Positions 44,600-54,085 of a DNA stretch of 64,000 bases are shown in pieces. A program made the position numbers and the translations under genes. The stretch is from Novosphingobium sp. MW5 (GTDB lineage: Bacteria; Pseudomonadota; Alphaproteobacteria; Sphingomonadales; Sphingomonadaceae), in the NCBI GenBank assembly GCA_025938935.1, contig JAPCWB010000001.1:3286001-3350000 (forward strand), read 5' to 3'. Every line of letters starts with the position of its first letter. Position 1 is the first letter of the stretch. Below the pieces are notes generated by a model. It was not told the DNA's origin. It did not search any database and saw nothing but the letters and a program-made list of their open reading frames with translations.

Positions 44600-45295
44600 G
44601 TGAAGAGGTTCTGGAAGGAAGCCGGCGCCTCGCCGGTCGAAGGCGGCTGGCAGGTCATGCTGGATGGGCGGCCGCTGAAAACGCAGGGCAAGCGCCAGCA
44701 GGTTGTGCCCAGCGAGGCACTTGCGCGCGCCCTTGCGCAGGAATGGGCGGATCAGGGCGAGGAAATCGACCCCGCCGGTTTCGTCCTGCGCGACATGGCC
44801 GACTATGCGATCGACGTGATCGCCCAGGACCGCGCCGAAACCGTGCGCGCACTGCTCGCCTACGGCGAGACCGACACCCTGTGCTACCGCGCCGAACCGG
44901 GCGAGGCCCTCGCGCGGCGGCAGGACGCCGTGTGGGAGCCGCTGCTCAAGGAAGCCGAGGGCCTCTGGGACCTGCGCTTCGAACGGGTGAGCGGCATCAT
45001 GCACCACCCCCAGCCGCCCGAAACGCTCGAACGCCTGCGCGCCGTGCTGGAAGCGCAGGATGATTTCACGCTGGCGGCCCTGCGCTCACTCTCAGGCATC
45101 TCCGCTTCACTGACGATCGCACTGCTGGCCGCCGACGGGGCGCACGCCATTGATGCGCTGTGGCAGGCAAGCGAACTGGAGGAACTCTACCAGGCCGAAC
45201 TATGGGGCGCCGATGCCGAGGCCGAGGCGCGTCAGGGCAAGCGACTTCGGGACTTTGAGGCGGCGGTGCGCTTTGCGGGACTGGTGCGGGGTTAA
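44600..45295 (+). CDS. ATP12-family chaperone protein
   Basis: 231 aa, GTG start at 44600 (MKRFWKEAGASPVEGGWQVMLDGRPLKT). The N-terminal strand domain and the helical C terminus with YGETDTLCYRAEPGEALARRQDAVWEPLL are typical. In mitochondria ATP12 helps assemble the F1-ATPase alpha subunit; the alphaproteobacterial homologues are thought to do likewise. Last gene of the operon before the convergent Mla genes (stops overlap). Confidence 0.92.
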   Translation: MKRFWKEAGASPVEGGWQVMLDGRPLKTQGKRQQVVPSEALARALAQEWADQGEEIDPAGFVLRDMADYAIDVIAQDRAETVRALLAYGETDTLCYRAEPGEALARRQDAVWEPLLKEAEGLWDLRFERVSGIMHHPQPPETLERLRAVLEAQDDFTLAALRSLSGISASLTIALLAADGAHAIDALWQASELEELYQAELWGADAEAEARQGKRLRDFEAAVRFAGLVRG

Positions 45296-45912
45296 CCCAC
45301 CCAGTCGGCAACCTCCGCCGCTACCTGGTTCGCCGCGCGATTGAGCGCTGGGGCGACCAGTTCCGGCTTGGCCCCAATCCCGGGCACCTTGGCTTCGAAC
45401 CGCCGCGTGCTCACCGCGCCAGCAGCGCCGCTGAGGACAGCGTCAAACCGCACGATGACCGCTTGTTCGCGGGCATCATAGCCGAAAGCGCTCAGCCGGC
45501 CGCCGAGGCGGTTGCGGCTGGTGTTGATGCCGTCATCGCCAACGAAGACCATGCGCTTGCCGCCGGCGCGGATCGTTTCGGCCAGCAGGGTGCCGAACAG
45601 GCGCGAGGGGCGTTCGACCCATGCCGACTTGGGCAGGTAGGCGACATTGCTCTCGTCCACCTGCACCGCGATGCGGGTGTTGGCGATGGACTGGTCGGTT
45701 TCCGGATCGTCGACGACGAGCGACTGCGCGGTGGTACCCGACAGTCCGGTGCCGGCCGCCAGCGTCTTGGCCGGGGTCAGAGTGAACAGCGTCGGCGGAG
45801 GCTTGCCGCCGCCAAGGCCGAGGCAGCCCGACAGGGCGAGGACAAGCCCGAGGGCGGCGGCTGCGCCGAGGCGAGCTGTTTGGCGCTGGGTCATGGCGGT
45901 CATCATCCTCAT
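45292..45912 (-). CDS. ABC-type transport auxiliary lipoprotein (PqiC/ABC_trans_aux family)
   Basis: 206 aa with lipobox LSGC after a hydrophobic signal, so it is an outer- or inner-membrane lipoprotein facing the periplasm. The mature part shows PPPTLFTLTPAKTL and YLPKSAWVERPSRLFGTLLAETI, as in PqiC-like partners of MCE systems. The ATG at 45912 overlaps the mlaD stop (ATGA); an internal ATG at 45894 could also serve. Last gene of the Mla-type operon. Confidence 0.87.
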   Translation of the reverse strand: MRMMTAMTQRQTARLGAAAALGLVLALSGCLGLGGGKPPPTLFTLTPAKTLAAGTGLSGTTAQSLVVDDPETDQSIANTRIAVQVDESNVAYLPKSAWVERPSRLFGTLLAETIRAGGKRMVFVGDDGINTSRNRLGGRLSAFGYDAREQAVIVRFDAVLSGAAGAVSTRRFEAKVPGIGAKPELVAPALNRAANQVAAEVADWVG

Positions 45913-46855
45913 TGCTTGTAGTCGGGCAGCTTTTGCCCGCCGAGCAGCGCGCCGGCGCCCTTTTCGTCGATCTTTTCGGTAACGTCGCGCAGCGCCTTGG
46001 TCGTCGCGCGCAGATCGCGGATCGCGGCTTCGGCCTGCGGCAGGGTGCTTTCCGACAGCTGGTTAAGCCCCGGCCGCGCATCGTTAAGCGCGCCCTGCAG
46101 CGAGATCCGCCGCGCGTTTGGCCGATCCCAGCGTCTCGCGCAGCTGGCGAGCCAAAGCCTGCCCGTCGCTGCCGAGAATGTTGTTGGCTGACCCGGCCAC
46201 CTGCTCGAAGCTCGCCAGGGTGGCGCTCGCCTGCTTGAGCGTGACCTGGAGCTCCGCCAGCGTGCCCTTCACCTGCGGCGAGGCATCGGCAAGGTTGGCG
46301 GTCAGCTTGTCGGTATTGGCGAGGATGCCTTTGATCGACCGCTGGTTTTCATCCGACAGCAGCGTATTAAGCCGTTCGGTCACCGTGGCCAGCCGCTCGA
46401 TCAGCATCGGCGCGTTGGACAACAGCTCGCCCAGCCCGCCGCGCTTGGTCGGGATCACCGGCACCTGCCCCGGCCCCGGTCCTGGCTCGGTTATCGGTTC
46501 CGCGCCGCGCACGCCGCCGTTGAGCTGGATGGTCGAATTGCCGGTAAAGCTGCCACTGGATCGTCGCCGTGGTGCCCTGCAGGATCTTGACCTTCTTCTC
46601 CACCTCGATGCGCACGCGCACAAAGCTTGGATCGGCTGGCCACAGCTCGATCTGCGAGATCTGACCGGCGGGAACGCCCGCATAGTTGATCGTCGTGCCT
46701 TCGGTCAGTCCGTCGACCGACTGCTTGAAGAAGATGTCGTATTCCTGCCGGTCGCCCTTGCCGAGCTGGGCGATCCAGATCACGAAAGCCGCGACCATCG
46801 CCAGCAGGAACAGCGTGACCGCACCTACCCAGACATGATTTGCTCTGGTCTCCAT
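45909..46855 (-). pseudogene. mlaD: MlaD-like MCE-domain protein (frame broken near 46553-46559 and about 46102-46115)
   Basis: MCE-family substrate-binding component of a phospholipid transporter. The first frame has an N-terminal membrane helix (VWVGAVTLFLLAMVAAFVIWIAQL) and the MCE domain (SVDGLTEGTTINYAGVPAGQI). At CCACTGG the frame shifts; the second frame holds SFTGNSTIQLNGG and a long helical tail, and shifts again near GAGATC to a third frame ending AGALLGGQKLPDYKQ. Dropping one base at each site gives one protein of about 315 aa. Likely a sequence error twice. Confidence 0.8.
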
Positions 46856-46863
46856 AGGTTTGC

Positions 46864-47737
46864 TTATGCCCCTCTGTCCGGCGACTTGTCCACCTTGTCA
46901 GCCGCGTCGCGTCCGCGCTTCTGGCTGGCCTGCGCCGCCCGGCCGCGCGGGCCGTTGAAATATTCCTGGATCCACGGATGATCGGTGGCGAGCAATTCGG
47001 GGATCGTGCCAACGGCGATCACCTTTTTGTCCGCCAGCACGGCCACCCGGTCACAGATCTCGTACAGCGTATCGAGATCGTGCGTGATCAGGAATACCGT
47101 AAGCCCCAGCGTGGCCTGAAGTTCCTTGGTCAGGTGATCGAAAGCCGCCGCGCCGATGGGATCGAGCCCGGCGGTGGGCTCGTCAAGAAACAGCAGGTCG
47201 GGATCGAGCGCCAGCGCACGGGCAAGGCCGGCGCGCTTTTTCATGCCGCCCGAAAGCTCAGAAGGGTACTTGTCCGCGGCATTGTCCGGCAGGCCGGAGA
47301 GGCGAACCTTGTAATGGGCAATCTCGCGCCGCAGCTGGTCGCCGATCTCCGGATAGAACTCGCGCAGCGGCACCTCGACATTTTCCGCCACGGTGAGCGT
47401 CGAGAACAGCGCACCGCCACTGGAACAGCACGCCCCAGCGGCTGCGGATGTCGATATCGTCGTCGTCGTGCGCCTCGGTAATCGATTCGCCGAGCACGTC
47501 GATCGAACCTTCCTCGGGGATCTGCAGGCCGATGATCGAGCGCATCAGCACCGACTTTCCGGTGCCCGACCCGCCAACCACGCCGATGATCTCGCCCCGG
47601 TTGACCGTGAGGTCGAGATTGTCATGGATCACCTGGTCGCCAAAGGCATTGCGCAGGCCCTTGATGACGATCGGATGATCGTCCTTGAACCGTTCGTGCA
47701 CCACGTCGGTACGGATATCGTCGGGGATCTCGTTCAT
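46864..47737 (-). pseudogene. mlaF: MlaF-like ABC transporter ATPase (frame broken near 47417-47423)
   Basis: ATPase of the MCE lipid transporter. Walker A GGSGTGKSVLMRSI is in the first frame, which ends at GVLFQ. The second frame resumes at GALFSTLTVAENVEVPL and has the signature LSGGMKKRAGLARALALDPDLLFLDEPTAGLDP and the switch THDLD. One base removed from CCACTGG (+ strand 47417-47423) joins them into about 290 aa. The start ATG overlaps mlaE. Essentiality is not certain, but the conserved halves argue for a sequence artefact. Confidence 0.85.
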
Positions 47738-48846
47738 CCCCAGCCCACTTCGGTAAAGAACACGGCGAAGAACGCGTCCATGACAATGACCATGAAGATC
47801 GCCTGGACCACCGCCATTGTGGTGCGCATGCCCACTTCCTCGGCATTGGCCTTGACCTGCATGCCTTGGTAGCAACCGGTCATCGCGATGACGAGGCCGA
47901 AGAACGGCGCCTTGACCAGCCCCACCCAGACGTCGTGGATCGGCACGACTTCCTGGATGCGGGTGAGGAATGTCATGAAGGGGATGCCCAGCGTGAACGA
48001 CGAAATCACCGCGCCGCCGACGATCGCCATGATCGCGGCATAGAAGCCCAGCAGCGGCATCATCAGCACCGAGGCAAGGATGCGCGGGATGACCAGTGCC
48101 TCGATCGGCGAAACGCCGATGGTGCGCATCGCGTCGATTTCCTCGGTCAGCTTCATCGTGCCGAGCTGCGCGGCAAAGGCGCTGCCCGATCGGCCCGCGA
48201 CCATGATCGCGGTCATCAGCACGCCGAGTTCGCGCATTGCGATGCGGCCGGTCAGGTTCACAGTGAGCATTTCCGCGCCGAACTGCTGCAACTGGACCGC
48301 GCCCTGCTGGGCAATGACGATGCCGACAAGGAAGCTCATCAGCCCGATGATGCCGAGCGAATTGATGCCCACCAGTTCGAGCTGGTGCACCATCGCCTTG
48401 CCGCGCACCTTCGACGGATGGCGGATCAGCTGCCAGGCATCGACAAGGATTTCGCCCAAAAAGGCGGTGATCTTAACCGTGCCGAGCCAGGTCGTCACCG
48501 TCAGGATGCCGGTTGCTTCCAGCACGCGGGTGACGGCGTTTGGCCGTTCGGGCCGCCTCACCTCTACCTTTTCATCGGTTTCGAGCGCCGCGATCAGCCG
48601 CTTCGCCTGCCCGCTCGCGCCGACCACGGCTGCGCCGTGTTCCTGCGACAGGCGGTGGAGCAGCCAGGCGCCGACCGTGTCGATCTCGCCAATTCCGCCG
48701 ACGTCGATCTCGCTCACCGGGCCTTCGAGCGTACGCAGGCGCACGTCCGCCGGCCCGACCGAACTCACGGTCATCGGACCCGAAAAGACGATGCGCTTCG
48801 CGCCCCCTTCGCCTTCCTCGGTTGTGAAATCAGCCCATTTGCGCAT
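47734..48846 (-). CDS. mlaE: MlaE-like ABC transporter permease with N-terminal STAS-like domain
   Basis: 370 aa. About 110 N-terminal residues form a STAS-like region (VSEIDVGGIGEIDTVGAWLLHRL), followed by an MlaE permease with SFLVGIVIAQQGAVQLQQFGAE, RELGVLMTAIMVAGRSGSAFAAQLGTMKLTEEIDAM and five to six helices. It is the membrane part of the phospholipid transporter. ATG 48846; the frame extends to 48984. First gene of the operon mlaE-F-D-lipoprotein, divergent from valS. Confidence 0.92.
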   Translation of the reverse strand: MRKWADFTTEEGEGGAKRIVFSGPMTVSSVGPADVRLRTLEGPVSEIDVGGIGEIDTVGAWLLHRLSQEHGAAVVGASGQAKRLIAALETDEKVEVRRPERPNAVTRVLEATGILTVTTWLGTVKITAFLGEILVDAWQLIRHPSKVRGKAMVHQLELVGINSLGIIGLMSFLVGIVIAQQGAVQLQQFGAEMLTVNLTGRIAMRELGVLMTAIMVAGRSGSAFAAQLGTMKLTEEIDAMRTIGVSPIEALVIPRILASVLMMPLLGFYAAIMAIVGGAVISSFTLGIPFMTFLTRIQEVVPIHDVWVGLVKAPFFGLVIAMTGCYQGMQVKANAEEVGMRTTMAVVQAIFMVIVMDAFFAVFFTEVGWG

Positions 48847-48949
48847 CTGGAAATGTGTCTGCCGGTAAATTGTGGCGCCCGCAAGATGGCCTAACGCGCG
48901 GAGGCGACATGGGTTGCGCGTTTCCCGCCCCGCTGGCAAAGGCGCGGCC

Positions 48950-51808
48950 ATGGCTCTCGACAAGACTTTCGATCCCGCCGCCATCGAGGCGAAATGGTAT
49001 TCCCACTGGGAAGAAAACGGCCTGTTCCGCCCGGAACGGCCGGAGGTGCAGCCCTATACCATCGTCAACCCGCCGCCGAACGTAACCGGCAGCCTGCACA
49101 TCGGCCACGCGCTCGATAACACGTTGCAGGACGTGGTCATCCGTTACGAGCGCCTGCGCGGCAAGGATGCGCTGTGGGTGGTCGGCACCGACCATGCCGG
49201 CATCGCCACGCAGATGGTGGTCGAGCGCCAGATGGAAGCACGGCAGGACAAGCGCACGAATTATTCGCGCGAGGCCTTTGTCGACAAGGTCTGGGAGTGG
49301 AAGCACGAGAGCGGCGGCCAGATCACCCGCCAGTTGCGCCGGCTCGGCTGTTCGATGGACTGGAGCCGCGAACAGTTCACCATGGACCCGCACTTCACCC
49401 GCGCCGTGGTCAAGGTCTTCGTCGACCTGTATAACAAAGGCCTGATCTACCGCGACAAGCGGCTGGTGAACTGGGACCCCAAGCTCAAGACCGCGATTTC
49501 CGACCTTGAGGTGGAAACCCGCGAGATCAAGGGCGGCTTCTGGCACTTCAAGTATCCGCTGGCGGACGGCGTGAAGCGCGACGACGGGCTCGATTACATC
49601 GAGGTCGCCACCACGCGCCCCGAAACGATGCTGGCCGACATGGCCGTGGCGGTGAACGCCGAGGATCCGCGCTACAAGAGCGTGATCGGCAAGGAGATCG
49701 TCCAGCCGCTCACCGGCCGCCGCTTCCGCATTGTGGCCGATGAGCACGCCGACCCCGAACTGGGCAGCGGCGCGGTGAAGATCACGCCGGGACACGATTT
49801 CAACGACTTCGAAGTGGGCAAGCGCGCGGGAATCAAGCCCGCCGACATGCTCAACATGTTCGATGCCGAGGCACGGGTGGTGCAGACCGCCGATGGCCTG
49901 ATTCCCGAGAAGTATCTCGGCCTCGACCGCTTTGTCGTGCGCGATATGATCGTTGCCGACATGAAGGCGACGGGGATGCTGATCCCGCACGTGACCAAGG
50001 ACAAGGACGGCGAACCGGTTGAAGCCGACGCCGAACCCCGCACGATCCAGACGCCGTTCGGCGACCGCGGCGGCGTGGTCATCGAGCCGTGGCTGACCGA
50101 TCAGTGGTACGTGAATGCCGAGGAACTGTCGAAGGCCCCGCTTGAGGCGGTGCGCTCGGGCGCGATCGAGATCGTGCCCAAGACCTGGGAGAAGACCTTC
50201 TTCAACTGGATGGAGAACATCCAGCCGTGGTGCGTCAGCCGCCAGCTATGGTGGGGGCACCGGATCCCGGCGTGGTATGGGCCAGAAGTCAACGACGGCC
50301 ATCTTTCGTATTTCGAAAATGCCAAGGGTCAGCTTGGGCGGGAGCCGGTTTTCGTCGCGCCCAATTTTGCGGCAGCGGCAGAAATGGCCCGGGCCTATTA
50401 CCGGGAGAACGCACAGATCAGCGACGATATCGAGATCGTCGAGCAGGGCGAAGACGGAGAGGAGTTCCGCACTTGGCTCCGTGCCGAAGACAACCGGAAC
50501 CAGATCGCGCTCCGGCAGGATCCCGATGTCCTTGATACCTGGTTCTCCTCCGCGCTCTGGCCTTTCGCCACGCTTGGCTGGCCGGAAGACAATTCGCTCG
50601 TCCAGCGCCACTATCCCAACGACCTGCTCGTTTCGGGCTTCGACATCCTGTTCTTCTGGGATGCCCGCATGATGATGATGGGTCAGGCGATGACCGGCCA
50701 GAACCCGTGGCCGCGGCTCTATCTCCACGGCCTTGTCCGCGCGCCGGACGGGCAGAAAATGTCGAAGTCCAAGGGCAATGTCGTCGACCCGCTCGGCCTG
50801 ATCGACCAGTACGGCGCCGATGCGCTGCGCTTCTTCATGGCGGCGATGGAAAGCCAGGGCCGCGACATCAAGATGGATGAGCGCCGGGTCGAGGGCTACC
50901 GCAACTTCGCCACCAAGCTGTGGAACGCCGCGCGCTTCTGCGAAAGCAACGGAATTGCTGCAAGCCAGACACTTGCGGCACCTGCAGCAAAGTCTGCGGT
51001 AAACCGTTGGATTATCGGAGAAGTTGTCGAAACCCTGGCCGAGCTCGACAAGGCCATGGCGGACCTGCGCTTCGATGCCGCAGCAAATGCCATCTACCAC
51101 TTCGTCTGGGACCAGTTCTGCGATTGGTACATCGAACTGATCAAGGGCAATTTCGACGAGGAAACCAAGGCCGTCGCCGGCTGGGTGCTCGACCAGATCC
51201 TCGTCATGCTGCACCCCTTCATGCCCTTCGTCACCGAAGAGCTGTGGGGCGCGCTGGGTGCCAATGACGGACTAGGGCGCGCGCACTATCCGCTGATCAC
51301 CGCCAAGTGGCCGCAGCCGCAGGCCAGCGTCGATGCCGAAGCCAAGGCCGAGGTCGATTGGCTGATCGCGCTGATCGGCAACCTGCGCACCGCCAAGAAC
51401 GAGCTCGGCATTGCGCCGGGGGCGAAGCTGGATGCCTACCTGCCCGATCCCTCCGCCCAGACGCGCGGCATCATCGAGCGCAACCCGGCTGCGATCGAAC
51501 GCCTGGCCCGCTTGAACGGCATTCGCTTCGAAGCCGCGCCCGCAGGGGCAGCCATGCAGGTTGGCGCAGGCGATGCCAATGTGATCGTCCCGCTGGAAGG
51601 CGTGATCGACATTGCCGCCGAAAAGGCACGGCTGACCAAGGCGCTCGAGGTTTCGCAGAAGGAAGCCAAGTCGCTCGAAGGGCGGCTCGGAAATCCCTCC
51701 TTCGTCGAGAAGGCCAAGCCCGAAGCGGTCGAAAAGGCCCGCGCCGACCATGCCATGCACAAGGCCGAGGCCGAACGCCTGAGCGCGGCGCTGGCGCGGC
51801 TGGGGTAA
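48950..51808 (+). CDS. valS: valyl-tRNA synthetase
   Basis: Class I synthetase, 952 aa. HIGH (residues 50-53) and KMSKS (about 602) are present, with the editing domain containing [15 protein letters not shown] and the C-terminal coiled coil ([22 protein letters not shown]). Preferred start is ATG 48950 ([16 protein letters not shown]). Divergent from mlaE and followed directly by queE, whose ATG begins the base after the valS stop. Confidence 0.97.
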   Translation: MALDKTFDPAAIEAKWYSHWEENGLFRPERPEVQPYTIVNPPPNVTGSLHIGHALDNTLQDVVIRYERLRGKDALWVVGTDHAGIATQMVVERQMEARQDKRTNYSREAFVDKVWEWKHESGGQITRQLRRLGCSMDWSREQFTMDPHFTRAVVKVFVDLYNKGLIYRDKRLVNWDPKLKTAISDLEVETREIKGGFWHFKYPLADGVKRDDGLDYIEVATTRPETMLADMAVAVNAEDPRYKSVIGKEIVQPLTGRRFRIVADEHADPELGSGAVKITPGHDFNDFEVGKRAGIKPADMLNMFDAEARVVQTADGLIPEKYLGLDRFVVRDMIVADMKATGMLIPHVTKDKDGEPVEADAEPRTIQTPFGDRGGVVIEPWLTDQWYVNAEELSKAPLEAVRSGAIEIVPKTWEKTFFNWMENIQPWCVSRQLWWGHRIPAWYGPEVNDGHLSYFENAKGQLGREPVFVAPNFAAAAEMARAYYRENAQISDDIEIVEQGEDGEEFRTWLRAEDNRNQIALRQDPDVLDTWFSSALWPFATLGWPEDNSLVQRHYPNDLLVSGFDILFFWDARMMMMGQAMTGQNPWPRLYLHGLVRAPDGQKMSKSKGNVVDPLGLIDQYGADALRFFMAAMESQGRDIKMDERRVEGYRNFATKLWNAARFCESNGIAASQTLAAPAAKSAVNRWIIGEVVETLAELDKAMADLRFDAAANAIYHFVWDQFCDWYIELIKGNFDEETKAVAGWVLDQILVMLHPFMPFVTEELWGALGANDGLGRAHYPLITAKWPQPQASVDAEAKAEVDWLIALIGNLRTAKNELGIAPGAKLDAYLPDPSAQTRGIIERNPAAIERLARLNGIRFEAAPAGAAMQVGAGDANVIVPLEGVIDIAAEKARLTKALEVSQKEAKSLEGRLGNPSFVEKAKPEAVEKARADHAMHKAEAERLSAALARLG

Positions 51809-52567
51809 ATGACACTCGTCCTCGCCACGGTAGAGTCCGGCGAGCCCGGAGCCGAAGACCTGGCGCAGCCAGAAATTTTCGCCTCGGTCCAGGGCGAAGG
51901 CGCCAGCGCTGGCCGCGCCTGCACGTTCGTCCGTCTCTCGCGCTGCAACCTCGCCTGTGAGTGGTGCGACACGGCCTATACCTGGCGGTTCGAGGGCGAT
52001 AACCGCCCGCACCGCGACGGCGTGGACTTTGCGCGCGCGGCCAACCAGGTGACGCTCGACGAGGCCGATGTTGCCGCGCGCATCGCCGCATTCGGGCGGC
52101 GGCGGCTGGTGGTGACGGGCGGAGAGCCGCTGCTCCAGGCCCCTGCTCTCGCCCGCCTGCTGGCGCTGCTCCCCGGGCTGCACGTGGAGGTCGAAACCAA
52201 CGGTACGGTTGTCCCACCCAACGCGCTCGACAACCTTGTCCACCAGTGGAACGTCAGCCCCAAGCTGGCCCACAGCGGCAATCCGCGTGATCTTGCCCTG
52301 CGCCCGGAGGCCCTGCGCGCCTTCGCCGCCGATCCGCGCGCGACCTTCAAGTTCGTGATCGCCAGCGAAGATGACCTTTCTGAAGTGACTTCGCTCATGG
52401 CCGAATATGGCCTGCCCGGCAGCCGCGTCTGGCTGATGCCCGAAGGCCGCGACAGTGCAACTATCCGCGAGCGCAGCTTGTGGCTCGCTGAATATTGTTC
52501 AAAACATGAACTGAATTTCTCTGACCGCTTGCACATCCACCTGTTCGGCGACACGAGGGGCACATGA
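51809..52567 (+). CDS. queE: QueE, 7-carboxy-7-deazaguanine synthase
   Basis: Radical SAM enzyme of queuosine synthesis, 252 aa. The cluster motif is CNLACEWC (Cys46, Cys50, Cys53, the CX3CX2C spacing), with VVTGGEPLLQ as the GGE motif and NVSPKLAHSGN as the substrate-binding segment. It converts 6-carboxy-tetrahydropterin to CDG. It overlaps the MATE gene by four bases. No other que genes are here. Confidence 0.93.
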   Translation: MTLVLATVESGEPGAEDLAQPEIFASVQGEGASAGRACTFVRLSRCNLACEWCDTAYTWRFEGDNRPHRDGVDFARAANQVTLDEADVAARIAAFGRRRLVVTGGEPLLQAPALARLLALLPGLHVEVETNGTVVPPNALDNLVHQWNVSPKLAHSGNPRDLALRPEALRAFAADPRATFKFVIASEDDLSEVTSLMAEYGLPGSRVWLMPEGRDSATIRERSLWLAEYCSKHELNFSDRLHIHLFGDTRGT

Positions 52568-53997
52568 CCGAACTGTCCCCCGAAGAACAGGCGCTGGCCG
52601 AGGAAGTCGTTGCCGAAACGCCCCAGCGCATGGGCGACCTCACCAGCGGACCGATCATGAAGACGCTGATCGCGTTTTCCATCCCCATGCTGATCGGCAA
52701 CATTGTCCAGACGATCAACGGCTTCGTCAACGCCATCTGGGTAGGCCGGCTGATCGGTGAGGACGCGCTGGCGGCGACGACGAACGCCAATGTCGTCATG
52801 TTCCTGTTCTTCGCGCTGGTCATGGGCTTCGGCATGGCGAGCACGGTGCGTATCGGCCAGCATTACGGTGCGGGCGATGTGGAAGCGGCGCGGCGCAGTT
52901 TCGGCAATGGCCTCGGCTTTGCCCTCGCGCTGGCCACCGCAAGTTCGGTGCTGGGCCTTGTGTTTGCGCCCGCGATGCTGCGGCTGATGGCAATCCCGGC
53001 AGATAGCCTGGACCTTGCCGTCACTTACCTGCGAGTCATCTTCCTCTCCATCCCGTTCGGCACGGCAAACATGATCCTGTCGATGGGCATGCGCGGCGTT
53101 GGCGACGCGAAATCTCCGATGTATTCGATGGCAATCGGCGTCCTGCTGGATATCGGACTGAACCCGCTGTTCATCCTCGGCTGGGGGCCGATCCCGGCCA
53201 TGGGCATCGCCGGCTCGGCCTTTGCCAGCTTCCTTGCCGGCATGGGCGGCATGACCTTCCTGCTCTACCAGCTTTACAAGCGCGATCTGCCGCTGCGGCT
53301 GCGGGGCCGCGAATTTGCCTACCTGATCCCGTCCGGTGCAGAGCTCAAATACATGGTGGGCAAGGGCGTGCCGATGGGCACATCCATGCTGCTGATGTCT
53401 TCGGCCCAGATGGTGATCGTCGGCCTCGTGAACCGCGAGGGCGCCCATACGACGGCTGCCTATGGCGCCTCGATGCAGCTCTGGAACTTCCTGCAGATGC
53501 CGGCCTTCGCCATCTCATCGGGCGTCAGCGCCATGGTTGCCCAGGCGATCGGCGCGGGCAAACATGACCGGGTGGCCAAGGTGTCCAATGCGGGCATGCT
53601 CAGCAACGTGGTGATGACCGGCGTTCTTTCCGCCCTGCTGGTGCTCTTCTCCCGCCCGCTGCTGTCGCTGTTCCTTGGCGGAGACAGCCCGGCAGTCGAT
53701 ATTGCCGTCCACCTTCAGCAGATCATCACGTGGAGCTTCATCGTCATGGGTGCGTCGATGGTCGTCGGCGGTACGCTGCGGGCTTACGGCGTGGTCTGGG
53801 TGCCGCTGATCATTCAGGCCGTGGCGCTGTTCCCGGTACGGCTGGGATTCTATTTCGGCAGCTATGCCGAGCTGGGCAGCGACGCGCTGTGGTGGTCCTT
53901 CCCCGTGGCATCGTGCGTTTCCGCACTGGGGTCCTGGTGGCTCTATGCGCGAGGCAACTGGCGCACGAAGCGCGACGAGGCCTACGCGAAAGTCTGA
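52564..53997 (+). CDS. MATE-family efflux transporter
   Basis: 477 aa with about 12 hydrophobic helices in two halves. Typical segments: SIPMLIGNIVQTINGFVNAIWVG, MGFGMASTVRIGQHYGAGD and, in the second half, QMPAFAISSGVSAMVAQAIGAGKHDRV. These Na+- or H+-driven transporters export cationic drugs and metabolites. Coupled to queE by ATGA overlap; followed by inverted repeat copy 3. Confidence 0.92.
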   Translation: MTELSPEEQALAEEVVAETPQRMGDLTSGPIMKTLIAFSIPMLIGNIVQTINGFVNAIWVGRLIGEDALAATTNANVVMFLFFALVMGFGMASTVRIGQHYGAGDVEAARRSFGNGLGFALALATASSVLGLVFAPAMLRLMAIPADSLDLAVTYLRVIFLSIPFGTANMILSMGMRGVGDAKSPMYSMAIGVLLDIGLNPLFILGWGPIPAMGIAGSAFASFLAGMGGMTFLLYQLYKRDLPLRLRGREFAYLIPSGAELKYMVGKGVPMGTSMLLMSSAQMVIVGLVNREGAHTTAAYGASMQLWNFLQMPAFAISSGVSAMVAQAIGAGKHDRVAKVSNAGMLSNVVMTGVLSALLVLFSRPLLSLFLGGDSPAVDIAVHLQQIITWSFIVMGASMVVGGTLRAYGVVWVPLIIQAVALFPVRLGFYFGSYAELGSDALWWSFPVASCVSALGSWWLYARGNWRTKRDEAYAKV

Positions 53998-53999
53998 TA

Positions 54000-54079
54000 C
54001 GTCGTCCCGGGCTTGACCCGGGACCGCTAGCCCGATTGCACAAGGTCTCCACCGGTCCCGGATCAAGCCCGGGACGACG
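54000..54079. repeat. intergenic inverted repeat, copy 3 of 3
   Basis: CGTCGTCCCGGGCTTGACCC at the left and its near-perfect complement ending GATCAAGCCCGGGACGACG at the right, loop around GATTGCACAAG. It fills the space between the convergent MATE and HerA-like genes, three bases after the MATE stop, where it could act as a two-way terminator. Confidence 0.87.
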
Positions 54080-54085
54080 CGGCTA

